In this document: positions 25,507-36,812 of the stretch, piece after piece
Layout: each line of letters begins with the position of its first letter
Position numbering within the stretch: the first letter of the stretch is position 1
Assembly: GCA_007570785.1 (NCBI GenBank)
Contig: ML664163.1
Location: 467,225 to 531,224 of the forward strand
Direction of reading: 5' to 3'
Origin: Antilocapra americana
Taxonomy: Eukaryota > Chordata > Mammalia > Artiodactyla > Antilocapridae
DNA: 64,000 nt
The notes under the pieces: model-generated
The model's database searches: none
Told to the model about the DNA's origin: nothing
Seen by the model: only the letters and a program-made list of their open reading frames with translations
Position numbers and translations under genes: made by a program

Positions 25507-26689
25507 CAGTTCAGTTCACTTTAGTGCTCAGTCGTGTGTGACTCTTTGCGACCCCCTGGACTGCAGCACACCAGACCTCCCTGTCCATCACCAACTCCTG
25601 GAGTCTACCCAAACTCATGTTCATTGAGTCAGTGATGCCATCCAACCATCTCATCCTCTGTTGTCCCCTTCTCCTCCTGCCCTCAATCTTTCCCAGCATC
25701 AGGGTCTTTTCCAATGAGTTGGCTCTTCACATCAGGTGGCCAAAGTATTCGAGTTTGGGTACTGGAGCTTCAACATCAGTCCTTCCAATGAACACCCAGG
25801 ACTGATCTCCTGAACTGGTTGTATCTCCGTGCAGTCCAAGGGACACTTAAGAGTCTTCTCCAACACCACAGTTGAAAAGCATCAATTCTTCAGCGCTCAG
25901 CTTTCTTTACAGTCCAACTCTCATGTCCATACATGACTACTACTGGAAAAACCATAGCCTTGACTAGACAGGTCTTTGTTGGCAAATTAATGTCTCTGTT
26001 TTTTAATATGCCCTAGTTTGGCCATAACTTTCCTTCTACGGAATAAGTGTCTTTTAATTTCATGGCTGCAGTCACCATCTGCAGTGGTTTTGCAGCCCCC
26101 CAAAATAAAGTCAGCCACTGTTTCTACTGTTTCCACATCTATTTGCTGTGAAGTGATGGGACCAGATGCCATGATCTTAGTTTTCTTAATGTTGAGCTTT
26201 AAGCCAACTTTTTCACTCTCCTAGTTCACTTTCATCAAGAGGCTTTTTAGTTCCTCTTCACTTTCTGCCATAAGGGTGGTGTCATCTGCATATCTGAGGT
26301 TATTGATATTTCTCCCAGCAATCTTGATTCCAGCTTGTGTTTCTTCCAGCCCAGCATTTCTCATGATGTATNNNNNNNNNNGTCTAGTATTCTCATCTCT
26401 TTCAGAATTTTCCACAGTTTATTGTGATCCAAACAGTCAAGGGCTTTGGCATAGTCAATAAAGCAGAAATAGATGTTTTTCTGGAACTCTCTTGCTTTTT
26501 CGATGATCCGGCAGATGTTGGCAATTTGATCTCTGGTTCCTCTGCCTTTTATAAATCCAGCTTGAACATCTGGAAGTTCATGGTTCATGTATTGCTGAAG
26601 CCTGGCTTGGATAATTTTGAGCATCACTTTGCTAGTGTGTGAGATAAGTGAAATTGTGCAGTAGTTTGAGCATTCTTTGGTATTGCCTT
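25507..26689 (-). mobile_element. BovB LINE, 5'-truncated, with assembly gap
   Basis: Reverse BovB with the tail at 25507 ('cagttcagttcac') and a reverse transcriptase part to about 26690. Target duplication tcttcaagatt (25496-25506) and tcttcaaaatt (26690-26700), 10 of 11. A run of 10 N at 26372-26381 interrupts the reverse transcriptase. Confidence 0.95.
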
Positions 26690-26696
26690 TCTTCAA
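26221..26696 (-). pseudogene. BovB reverse transcriptase fragment
   Basis: Encodes part of the RTE-clade reverse transcriptase. 26382-26696 carries the palm/finger stretch with 'FCFIDYAKALDCLDH' (the first catalytic aspartate region, F/Y-x-D-x-x-K-A) and 'DVQAGFIKGRGTRDQIAN'. 26221-26371 carries the second catalytic motif 'LRYADDTTL', YADD being the RTE form of YxDD. The two halves are in different frames in this assembly because of the 10-N gap. The protein lacks the endonuclease and linker, so it is non-functional. Confidence 0.92.
26372..26381. other. Assembly gap (10 N)
   Basis: Ten undetermined bases inside the BovB reverse transcriptase. Aligning by eye with the other BovB in this window, the equivalent interval there (55100-55245) is 146 bases, so about 136 bases are probably missing. 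Confidence 0.95.
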
Positions 26697-26700
26697 AATT

Positions 26701-28333
26701 GAAGGTCAAATAATCAATACTGTATAGAGATGCTAAAAATTTATGTGTGAACACAGGTATTATATATAACCTGATGTTCTCAACTTGAAACGAGATTGTC
26801 ACCTGTATTTTGACCTAACATCCCTAGCATTGAATGTTTTTCTATGAAAGGGTATTCAAGGAATTAAGAATTTGACATGAAAGGATCTAAGAATACCAAT
26901 AAAAATGCCAGTGAATATATTGTATGTTAGTGAGTGGTGTAGACCAAGCCTTTTGCTAGTTGTTCTTATTTTCTGGAAGAATTGACTTCAGAAAGATTTA
27001 TCAATGGCACAGAAAAAGATCAGGGCCTTTGGGAAATTGTTTCCAAGAGCTTCAACTTTTCCAATGCCCTGAAAGTAATCTGTGGTGGGAAATAGCAGAC
27101 ACTGGAGAAAGGCTTCTTCTAACCAACTGACAAGAATGGTGTAGGGACAGTGAAAGTCGAGAAGCTAGGGAATGGATGCAACGCAAAGCACTCAGCTTTC
27201 GGTGGATTGAAAATTTTCAGTGGAGAAGAAATGTGATTTTCTGCATGTACCTGCTATTGACAACATGTTTTTATTATAACTGATATACACTTATGAATAC
27301 CCCACTTACGTTCCACAGAGAACTCTCATAAAAAAAAAAAGTTCCTAAAAAGAAGCATTGTTGCTTCTGTTTATGCATCAGTCCTCTGTCCACATACTAG
27401 AACATGATGAAGCTGAAGGATTGCCTCTATGGCTATCAGTGCAAACTAAGGCTTGCATGTATGTTTTCTTGCCCACCTAAATTAGTCTGCATCTTATAAA
27501 CTGGATTATTCAGACAGTGTCTCAACAATTTAACATTCTTAGACTAAACATGCATTTGACAAATGTAGTTGCTGCCTCTTGGCTCTTGTTGCATCTGTAT
27601 ATTATAAATGACTGAGTTCTGGTCTGTTGAAAAACTTTTTTTCTGCCCTGCTTTCTTATTCCTTACCCTGAACACTGTCTTGAATCAGTGATAATGTTCT
27701 GCTCCAAAGGAAAAGTCTTAAACTATGTAGTAAAAGGAGAAAATTTCCGACTGGGCAATGAGAATGTTTCCATCTGATTTGTTATAAATCTGGGTCCAGT
27801 TGTGCATGAAAATTCAATGCATCATCTGTAATTATTATGCCAGTTGGAGGTTTGATCAGAACAGCAGACATCCAGGCTATGCAACAACAAGCACTTGACA
27901 TTTTAAATGGTCCTGACATTATAGCTCTGACATTTCATTTTTTATATCCTTTTCCCAAAAATGAAATGATGAATGGGATTTCTTGATGGGTTAGAACTTT
28001 TAAAGTTTTGGGTTCTATATCACAGGGCTATTAGTACCTCTGTCAATGCCAGGCTATGCAAACAGTGGAGATTGAAGAGCAGATGTGAGCTGTCTTTATG
28101 TTAAAAGCTTCCTAATTACTCTTTCATATTCGAATTTGGGTTAAAAATACACAGACTACAAAGAGTGGACAGTCCCTGTCTCCCTGTAGTTGCAGATGTG
28201 GATCAAGTATAGAGAGGGATAGATGAGGTGCATATGGCAATAGAAATGAAGTATAAATGGAGGTAGGAAGACTTAAGTAGACAAATTGATGAAGATGCAG
28301 TTGAAGGTCAAATAGATGCAGGCAGAAATATTC
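26701..28333. other. Gene-free, repeat-poor
   Basis: About 1.6 kb with no recognisable repeat or exon. 27540-27960 is the part that looks least decayed and could be conserved non-coding DNA (see findings). Confidence 0.4.
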
Positions 28334-28446
28334 TGAGTGAGTGATAGTCGCTCAGTTGTGTCTGACTCTTTATGACCCCATGGACTGTAGCCCGTCAGAC
28401 TTCTCTGTCCATGGAATTCTCCAGGCAAGAATACTGGACTGGGTTT
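28334..28446 (-). repeat. Bov-A/Bov-tA 3' fragment
   Basis: Reverse Bov-A body only: 'agtcgctcagttgtgtctga' to 'ggcaagaatactggactggg'. The tRNA head is missing. Confidence 0.9.
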
Positions 28447-28940
28447 TCTAGGATCTTCAAAAGATTGAGATTTACAAAATACATAATGTAATGTGAAATA
28501 TGTTGAAATGGAATGATCACAGACAAAGTAAGGCAAGAAAAATCATTGCAGCTGTAACGCCACAAAATCCTGATCATTTGCTAATGGTGAGCTACCCGCT
28601 GGACTCTGAGCTTCCTAGCAGTAGAAGTGAAAGGAAAACATCATCACAGTCTTACATACACCAGCAGCAGCCCCATCCCAGCAGTGGCAGTTGATTTCAT
28701 TTTTTCAACCACATTCCTCTGAGGCACCCAGTGTCCTTTCCACATAAAACTGGGTCCCAGTTCCCGCTTCCAAGCGTCTATGTTCTAGTAACCTCAGCCT
28801 CTTCCTTTTGTTCCCCTTGTCTAGGATGGGAACCACTCCTTGCCTTTTCTGTGTTACTTCAGTGTCTCGATTGACTTTTCCAGTCTTTCAATGTCGTCTT
28901 AACAAATTCTTTGTATTAAACAGAGAATTTAAAATATTTT
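28447..28940. other. Gene-free, no repeat recognised
   Basis: Nothing recognised. A 64-codon frame here has no visible family. Confidence 0.4.
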
Positions 28941-29153
28941 GTGTGTGTGTATGCATGCTCAGTCACGTCCAACTCTTTGTGACCCCACAGACTGCAGCTT
29001 CCCAGGCTCCTCTGTCCATGGGATTTCCCAGGCAAGAATACTGGAGTGGGTTGCCATTTCCTTCTCCAGGGCATCTTCCCAACCCAGGGAATCGAACTTG
29101 CATCTCCTGCATTGCCAGGTGGATTCTTTACCACTGTGACACCTGGGAAGCCC
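28941..29153 (-). repeat. Bov-tA SINE
   Basis: Reverse copy starting in a GT run and ending with the head 'gacacctgggaagccc'. Well preserved. Confidence 0.95.
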
Positions 29154-30959
29154 TTTTCGCTCTATGTACTAAGTCCTTACTGTGGAATTGGCTGAGTGGG
29201 CTCATTTAATACTGATGGCCCAGTGATGTGGCTGTTATCCCTGCTTTAGGCCTGGTAGCTAAGACTCAAAGAAGTGGTATCATTTTCTCAGATAGCTGCC
29301 TGATATTATCATATGATCCAGGTTGAGCATAACTGGGAAACAACTGCAACAGAGCAATGTAGTTAGTAGGACCCCAGCCCGGCACCACAGAGTAAAATAT
29401 GGAAAGATGGGTTTTGGAGCTGAGGGTTTATAGCTTAATTATCCACACAGATGTAATAGATAGGGTGAGCCAAGTAGACACTTAAGGACACCTCCCTACC
29501 CATAGAGACCCTAAGAACATCTGTGCTCTGCTTTATCCTGGGTCCCATCTCCCTCTTTATGTTTTGAACTCTATAGTTCTCAGATGGCTTCCCAGGCTCC
29601 AGCCTCCCTGTTGCCTTCTACCTGGATGATGCTTTTCCACTCATCACCCTCTTTGGAATCATGACTGCTTTGTCTAGTTTACCAGGCTTGCTTTCAGTTT
29701 TTTCCTTGGATGCTGCCTGTTCGATTTCTAAGATCTGTTCCATCAATATACCCAACACACACTCTGGGTCTACCTCTTCTTAAGTTGACCCACAGCTTAT
29801 GAAAAAGGTGAGAGCAGTACTCCATTCTCTTTCCAAAGTATAGCTTTGCTCATCTGCGAGAATAGCAGACAGAGCACACACTTGTCAGATTCTTAGGAAA
29901 ATGGGTTTGTGGGTACACCTGAAGGATGTGAAAATGCTAGTTGCCCGTCATAAGAGCATAAAGTAATGTCTACTTCATAGGTTTGCTGAGGGTGGTCCTA
30001 AGGAGATGAGGTGAAATCTAGGTACACAAGGATTTAGATTAAATCATGTATAGGTGAGGTAGAAAAAGAGGCTGGAAAAACAGATCCATATTATTTCCTT
30101 TGGGACTGTCTTTTAATACCACATTCCTCCAAAGTCCTATTCTTCATCATTTCTTCTGCAACTTAACATTGTGATGCTGAGTCCAAGGAAATAGTCCTAA
30201 CTGAAATATGAAGTCATATTACTTTACTTTAAAATATCCCATTCATTAAATTTAAATTCATCTTTTAGATAAGCTTTAATCAGAGACTTCTGCCTAATGA
30301 TTTTTTGAAATTTTGAATTTTTATTGTATTTATCAGAATTCCTCAGTTCCTACTCCCCACCCCCCAAGTGGTTTTTACAGTAAAATTTCAAAGACTCCCA
30401 TGACAAGTAGGGCCTGGTTTGTGAAGAACCTCAATAACTTTTAATTAAATGGGAGTGACAGCCTCAGAAAGGGCAGTAGGCCAACCAGAATTACAGCCAT
30501 CTAATGAGATCCTAGATCTTCCAATATATTTTCCTCTTAAAAAAATAATTCCTTGGCATTTTGAAGGAAAGGAACACTATTTTAAGAAAAATGAAAGGCA
30601 TTAAAAGATCTAATTTTTACCTTATAAAAAGGACCACTCCCCTTAAAGAAGGCAGAAATCCTATAACTCATATCTCTCTACATAGTTGAAGACTTACCAG
30701 AAGGAAGATGGCCTGATTCTTTGGCTCAATATCAACAAAGAAAGGAAGTGAAAAGGGAAAACAGATTGAGTGGCAGCTGGTCCAGCGTGACGACAGGCTC
30801 TAATGCAATTCCTTTCTCCTTGTCAGTGGCCTGTTCCTTGTTTTGGTTATTTCTGGCAGAGAGAGGACATTCTCCCTAGAGGAGCAGCTACTGACCTGGA
30901 ACGGAGGTTTAAAATACAAGAGTAGGCTCTGGAGGGCTCAGGAGAGTGGGTTGTTGTTT
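29154..30959. other. Gene-free, faint MIR traces
   Basis: About 1.8 kb. 29220-29330 ('ggctgttatccctgctttag', 'gctaagactcaaagaag') and 29960-30050 may be worn MIR fragments. Not strong enough for separate calls. Confidence 0.35.
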
Positions 30960-31022
30960 TTTAGTTGCTAAGGCGTGTCCAACTCCTCGGCAACCCCTTA
31001 GCCTGTAGCCCGCCAGGCTCCT
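30960..31022 (-). repeat. Bov-A scrap
   Basis: Reverse 60-base piece of the Bov-A tail: 'tagttgctaaggcgtgtcca', 'tgtagcccgccaggctcctt'. It breaks off there. Confidence 0.8.
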
Positions 31023-31489
31023 TTAGGTGAGGCAAATATTCCCTTCACTTTTCTTTCCAAAATGTTTTAGAATAAATGTAATGGAATAAATAAGAAAATA
31101 TGATTTGTTTTAAATTTATGTCTGAGAGGCACATGAAGAGGCCTAAAGGAAGGATTACTGCATTAAAGACACCAACAGGAAAAGAGCCTGCTTTCTCTAC
31201 CCGCTTCCTGCCCCCGTCCACCACCACCCCCACCCCACCAACAAATTCATATGAAAATAACATTTAAAATGAAAATGAAATACAGGAAAGTCCTGACATT
31301 TAAAACCAAGCTAAGGTCTTATGCTTTCAGAAACCTAAATCATTAAAACAGTGTGGCCAGGGAATATCTTTCTCAATATTGAGAGTCTGTCAGGACAGTC
31401 GTAGGTAGGCAAGACTTGGACATTCATATGAAACCCAGGGAATGCCAAGTTTATGAGTAGGATGACTGACAACATTTAGAAAAACGTTT
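31023..31489. other. Gene-free, no repeat recognised
   Basis: Nothing recognised. Confidence 0.4.
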
Positions 31490-31610
31490 TGGAAGGCAGA
31501 ATTGCTTGGCAGAAAGAGCACTGGACTAAAACTCAGACCTGGGTTCTTATGACATTGATGAGTCAGCGTCCCTCAGCACCTCAGTTCCCTCTGCTCACAA
31601 AGGGGTGTGG
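31490..31610 (+). repeat. MIR SINE, 5' part
   Basis: MIR 5' wording: 'tggcagaaagagcactggac', 'ctcagacctgggttcttatg', 'cacctcagttccctctgc'. Confidence 0.7.
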
Positions 31611-32194
31611 GTGGGGGGCAAACATCTGAAGTCCCACCTCTAGTTTTCTATGATTCCATGAAGCTTTCATAATGCAGGGAATGACACCTCAGTCCTTCAA
31701 AATGATTAGTTGTTTAGAAGCACAATTTAAGAAGACTTGTTTGACACAAATCTCAGGAAGCCCAGATCATTTTAGGCTCAATGGCCAATGAGTTTCAGGT
31801 TGCTACTCATGGGCTCTGTTTCCAGTTATTACTTTTTGTCCCATCTCTCATTCTGAGATCCTCTCCATGAATGGAAGGGAGGGCCAGTGACAGGCTGCCT
31901 ACGTAGAAGTCACCTGTATGCCTTTTCCAAAATAAATGTTTTTATATCCCTGGTGGTTCTAATGCATGACCAGGTATGGAAACCACAACTGCTCACATCT
32001 GAGAGACCCACCCCCAGGGTCATCCATCCACGCTGTCTCCCAGCATTGACCTTTAAGTTCTTTGGAGCCATGGAGTCCTTCATAATTCATTTATATGATA
32101 CATACAGCAAAAAAGATCAATCTTGTATGCAAACAGCCTCCATCACTAACTGTATTACCCTTGTCAATACAGGGTGTTTCCCTCAATGAGTGTT
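31611..32194. other. Gene-free, no repeat recognised
   Basis: A 100-codon frame at 31887-32189 has no recognised domain. I regard it as chance. Confidence 0.4.
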
Positions 32195-32330
32195 TCCCCC
32201 AGTGAGTCTGTTTCCACACTCATGAAATGAGATTAAAAACACTCCAATGAGTTATGAAGATGACACGAGAGGCCATATATAAGCACCTAGCAAAGTGTCT
32301 GGCCTACTATATGCTTAGTATGTGCTTGTT
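32195..32330 (+). repeat. MIR SINE, 3' part
   Basis: Order 'gtttccacactcatgaaatg', 'aatgagttatgaagatga', 'agcacctagcaaagtgtctg' fits the MIR 3' half in forward orientation. Confidence 0.7.
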
Positions 32331-32465
32331 CCTCTAACTTCTATAATATCTAAGGCCTTAGATATATGGAGTTAAGGCTACTTTTTAGGTAACAGATTCC
32401 ATTCTGGCCTAGAGGGACACTATATGCTTTTCCCAGAAATTTTAATCCCTTGGTTCTCTAGCTAT

Positions 32466-32642
32466 TAAATGTATACAGCTGACAGCCCACCAGGCCCCTC
32501 TCTCCATGGGATTTTCCAGGCAAGAATACTGGAGTGGGTTGCCATTTCCTTCTCCAGGGGATCTTCCTGACCCAGGGATGGAACCCACATCTCCTGCATT
32601 TCAGGTGGATTCTTTCCTGACTGAGCTATGAGGAAAGCCTCC
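32466..32642 (-). repeat. Bov-tA SINE, truncated
   Basis: Reverse copy lacking the last 50 or so bases of the Bov-A body. It keeps the head, here mutated to 'gagctatgaggaaagcc'. Perfect 11-base target duplication tctctagctat at 32455-32465 and 32643-32653, so the truncation came with the insertion or was internal to it. Confidence 0.92.
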
Positions 32643-32653
32643 TCTCTAGCTAT

Positions 32654-33232
32654 ATTTAATTGGCCCTTCTAAGGAAGTCTGAGAAAATCATTGTCTATGA
32701 GCTATTCAGTATTTGGGTAGGCAAAACCTTTAACACACCCAAATGGAATGGGTTGTCTGTCAGCTGCAGACCTTTAATATTTTGCCCAAGCTCTTCAGAT
32801 GACAATGAACCCTCATATACATTTTCAGGCAAGAGTCTTACAGTTAGACTGTACTCTTGGTCCCTGCTCCAGTACATATGTTCATTCCTTTTGATCATGC
32901 ACTTTACATTTCTATAACAATATACTTTAATGAACATTTTAAGAAATATAAATAGCAGTTTAAGAATTTAAATATATAATTATTTTATGGGCAATAATAT
33001 AAGAATATTTAGTAAAAATGTCCAGAACTTGACCCCTTTTGCTACCACGCTCCCACTCCCATACCAACAGCTGCTCTAGGCTACATCATCCCTGGATTAT
33101 GAGAGGAACCTCCTGAGTAGACTCTCTGCTCCCACTCTCGACCCTCCAAAATCTTTTTTTAACAAAGTAGCCAGAGTGCTCCAACTATAGTGTAAGACAG
33201 AACATGTCAGTCCAGATGCTATGCGGCTTCTG
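32654..33232. other. Gene-free, no repeat recognised
   Basis: Nothing recognised. Two opposite-strand frames overlap at 32660-32937. Confidence 0.4.
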
Positions 33233-33420
33233 CTGCATGCTAGGCCACTTCAGTCATGTCTAATTCTGTGACCGCATAAGCAGTAGCCCACTAGGCTCCT
33301 CTGTCCATGGGATTCTCTAGATAAGAATACTGGAGTAGGTTGCTATGCCCTCCTCCAGGAGATCTTTTCCTGACCCAGGGATCTAACCTGTAACTCCTGC
33401 ATTGCAGGCAGGTTATTTAC
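33233..33420 (-). repeat. Bov-tA SINE, missing head
   Basis: Reverse copy from 'ctgcatgctaggccac' to 'attgcaggcaggttattt'. The tRNA-like 5' end is lost where an L2 segment begins. Confidence 0.9.
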
Positions 33421-33429
33421 TTTCTCTTA

Positions 33430-33990
33430 AAATGAAAGTCAAAGTTCTCTTCTCGGAGTGGCCTTCAGGCCTTTATGTAACCTGCCCTCCTCTCTCCTGT
33501 CACCTTTCCCAGCTCCTCTGCTGCTACTATTCCTCTCTTCACCCTCTGCTGGGCCACAGTAGCCACTTTCTCTTCCTAACACATCTCAGGCACCAGCCCT
33601 CCCCAGGGACATTCTTCTTCTCTCTCTCTGACTGGTATGCTTTTCTCCAGATAGCAACCAGGCTTTTCCCCTCACCTGCTTCAAACTTTAGGCTTGACTG
33701 TCACCTTCTCCATAAAGTCTTCCCTGACCACCTACCTAAAATTGCAAATATCTTTTCTCTCCACCCCGACACTCCCTAAGTCCCTTCTCTACTTAACTAG
33801 TATATGGAATAAATTTATCTTCTAACCTACTATCTCATTGGTTATTTTGTTTCCTGGCCTCTCCCCATTAAAACAAATTCTACAAGCCAGAGATTATCAG
33901 TTGTTTGGTTTATTAACATATCTCCAGCACTAAAGACATAGCCCGACATATAGTAACCACTCAACAAGTATCTGTTGAATGAGTAGAGGA
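33430..33990 (+). repeat. L2 LINE, 3' end
   Basis: Forward L2: coding-end remnant and 3' UTR, with 'aagtcttccctgaccaccta', 'ctcattggttattttgtttc' and the characteristic tail 'atagtaaccactcaacaagt' followed by 'atctgttgaatgag'. Ancient, not mobile. The 125-codon frame at 33402-33779 is an accident within it. Confidence 0.85.
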
Positions 33991-35171
33991 ATATGAAACT
34001 TGCCAATGATTATGCATCTTAACAGTGACTGGTGCTAACAGGGCTCTTCTGAATCTCTCTGCAGAGCCTTTCTTCCACTCCGTGTGTCCTTTCATTATGT
34101 CATGGAAGCCAAAATGGGGAATAACTTCTTCCTTCATCCTTGAAATTAACTTCTGTATGAGCTCATATAATCCAACTGATGCTGCCATTTAAAAAATGCT
34201 TCTGAAATTGGCTTTTAAGCAGTTTCTTGATCACACAAGAAAATCATAATGTTAGCATATTATCACAGCTGGCTAATGTTTTTGTTTTTCAATTTGTTCC
34301 TTTTCTTACCAAAATGATATTTGTGTATCTATACTCTGGTTACCTGAATTAGCTATGAATGATTTCTGGGTCTTTTTAGAATTAAAAATATATTCTCAAA
34401 GAGTAGAATATGTCACCATTGAGAGCAACCTGACTCTCAAAATGTGAACAGATTTTTAAACAGTTAAAAATTTAAACTATTAGATCAAAAATTAAAAGAT
34501 AAACAATGAAATATATTTGTACCAGTGTGACAATGTATTTAAAATATAAAAGTTCAGACATTTATAGGTAAAACACAAACTCTGAAGATTGAAAGTTATC
34601 AAAAAAAAATCTGCAAAGGAGAAAATACAACTGATTACTGACCAATAAATGCAAAGAAAAGTTTTTCAGGTCCCAGATAATAGGAAGAAGCACCATAGTT
34701 TGAACAAAACAATTTAACATGTCAAACTTAAAGTTTATTTTAAAAGTCAATCATGAAATGGTAATATTTGGGGATGTGGGCTGCTAGATATAAGGTAATT
34801 CCTTTTGTACTATTTTTCAACTTTTCTGTAAACCTAAAATTAGCTCAAAGATTATAAAGAGAATAGGTGGTTCTGCTCTGTCTCTATCCCTTCAATGATT
34901 TACTCTCAATCACTACAATGTTGTAACAAGTCTTTATGTGGTATCTGCTTTCTTCTTTGCAGTTGTCTCAGCATCTTCACCCTTTCCCAATATACAGAGA
35001 AAAATCAGCTGATCAGTGTAAAATCACTGTTGGGATTTTCCACTAGAATTACATTGAACTTACAGATCAATTTGGGGAAAATGAACTGAAAGATAGGAAA
35101 TGTGTATGTCTTCCTCTCTCAATGCTCTCTGAGCTTCTTTCCCAGGTCCTGCATGTGGAATAAAACTGAAT
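33991..35171. other. Gene-free, AT-rich, no repeat recognised
   Basis: About 1.2 kb, very AT-rich between 34400 and 34760. No feature seen. Confidence 0.4.
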
Positions 35172-35185
35172 CTGATTAGAGCTTA

Positions 35186-35395
35186 CATGCGTTGCTCAGT
35201 TGCTTCAGTCATGTCCAACTCTTTGTGGCCCTTCAGGCTATACCCTGCCAGGCTCCTCCTTCCAAGTTATTCTCCAGGTAAGAATACTGGAGTGGGTTGC
35301 CATTTTCCCCTCCAGGGGATCTTCTCAACCCAGGGATCGAACACAGATCTCCTGCATTGCTGGCAGATTCTTTACCGCTGAGCCATTGGGGAAGC
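35186..35395 (-). repeat. Bov-tA SINE
   Basis: Reverse, full length. Target duplication ctgattagagctta (35172-35185) and ctgatcagagctta (35396-35409), 13 of 14. Confidence 0.95.
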
Positions 35396-35409
35396 CTGAT
35401 CAGAGCTTA

Positions 35410-35925
35410 GATCTCTCCAGATTTACTGGCTGGTCTGATGGGTATATTTTTCCACTTGGATTATTCCCTTATGATAAAATTTTAATCTGGTATAAAAAAT
35501 AAAGCATATTCTTTCTGTTTTCTAAACTAAGTCCTGTTTTAGCTGATATGTGTATCATGGTTTAGAGTAAATAGATGACATTATTTATACCACCTTAGGA
35601 GTAGAGAATGCTGATTAATTCCAAAGCAGTAGTCAACAGCAGAAACCTAGCTCAAAATAGCTCAAGTGTTTAATAGAAAAGGGAATCTACTCACACAACA
35701 AACATTCAGACAGCTGAATACAAGGCTTGAAGAACATAACAGTTTTCTGGATCTCATGTCCAATTGTCTCTGTACTTGGCCTCATTCTCCCCTCAGGCTA
35801 CAAATGAACCCAACCTGAATTATTTTTACAACTCTCCATTCCAAAGAAAGAGAGCTTCACAGGTTAAAATGATCTGCTTTGCCTTTCTAGGTATTTAAGT
35901 TCAGGGCCACTTCTAGATGCTAATT
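35410..35925. other. Gene-free, no repeat recognised
   Basis: Nothing recognised. Confidence 0.4.
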
Positions 35926-36566
35926 GGTCCAACTCTCACAACTGTTCGTGACCACTGGGATAATCATAGCCTTGACTATAACGGACCTTTATCAGCAGAG
36001 TAATATATCTGCTTTTCAACACACTGTCTAGGTTTATCACAGCTTTCCTGCCAAGAACCAAATGTCTCTGATTCATGGCTATAGTCACCATTGGGCAATA
36101 TTGGAGCCCAAGAAGAGGAAATCTGTCACTACTCCCACCTTTTCCCCCTCTATTTGCCATGGAGTAATGGGTCAGGATGCCATGATCTTAGTGTTTTTAA
36201 TATTTAGTTTTAAGCCAGCTCTTTCACTCTCCTCCTTCACCCTCAGTAGGCTTATTAGTTTCTCTTCACTTTCTGTTGTTAGAGTGGTACCCTCCACATA
36301 TCTGAGGCTGTTGATGTTTCTCCCACGTGTTGCGATTCCAGTGCAGCATTTCTCATGATGTGCTCAGCATATAGATTGACTAAACAGGGTAACAGACAGC
36401 CCTGTCACACTCCTTTCTCAATCTTGAACCAACCATTTGTTCCATACAGGCTTCTAACTGTTGCTTCTTGATCAGCATACAGGTTTCTCAGGAGACAGAT
36501 AAGGTGGTCTGGTATTCCCATCTTTTAAAGAGCTTTCCACAGCTTATTATGGTCCACACCGTCTAA
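35926..36566 (-). mobile_element. Old BovB LINE, 3' part of an inverted copy
   Basis: Reverse BovB covering the inner 3' UTR and the second half of the reverse transcriptase ('ctgaggctgttgatgtttct' is the complement of the YADD region). More diverged than the other copies. The real tail is missing on the left. It joins a forward BovB piece on the right. Confidence 0.88.
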
Positions 36567-36575
36567 GACTCTTGC

Positions 36576-36812
36576 ACTCATCGCCCATGCTAGTAGTGTC
36601 ATGCTTAAAATCTTGCATGCTAGGCTTCAGCATTTCATGAATCAACAACTTCCAGATGTCCAAGCTGGATTTAGAAAAGGAAGAAGAACCAAATATCAAA
36701 TTACCAACATTTGCTGGATCATAGAATAAGCTAGGGAATTCAGAAAACATCTACCTCTGTTTTATAGACTATACCAAAGCCTTTGACTATGTAGTCTATT
36801 ATAAAATTATAT
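36576..36812 (+). mobile_element. Inverted 5' segment of the same BovB
   Basis: Forward BovB reverse transcriptase segment: 'catgctaggcttcagcattt', 'gatgtccaagctggattta', 'ccaaagcctttgactatgta'. In the consensus it lies directly 5' of the reverse piece before it and ends at almost the same point, with about 20 bases of overlap. It is therefore one insertion with a flipped 5' end. Confidence 0.85.
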
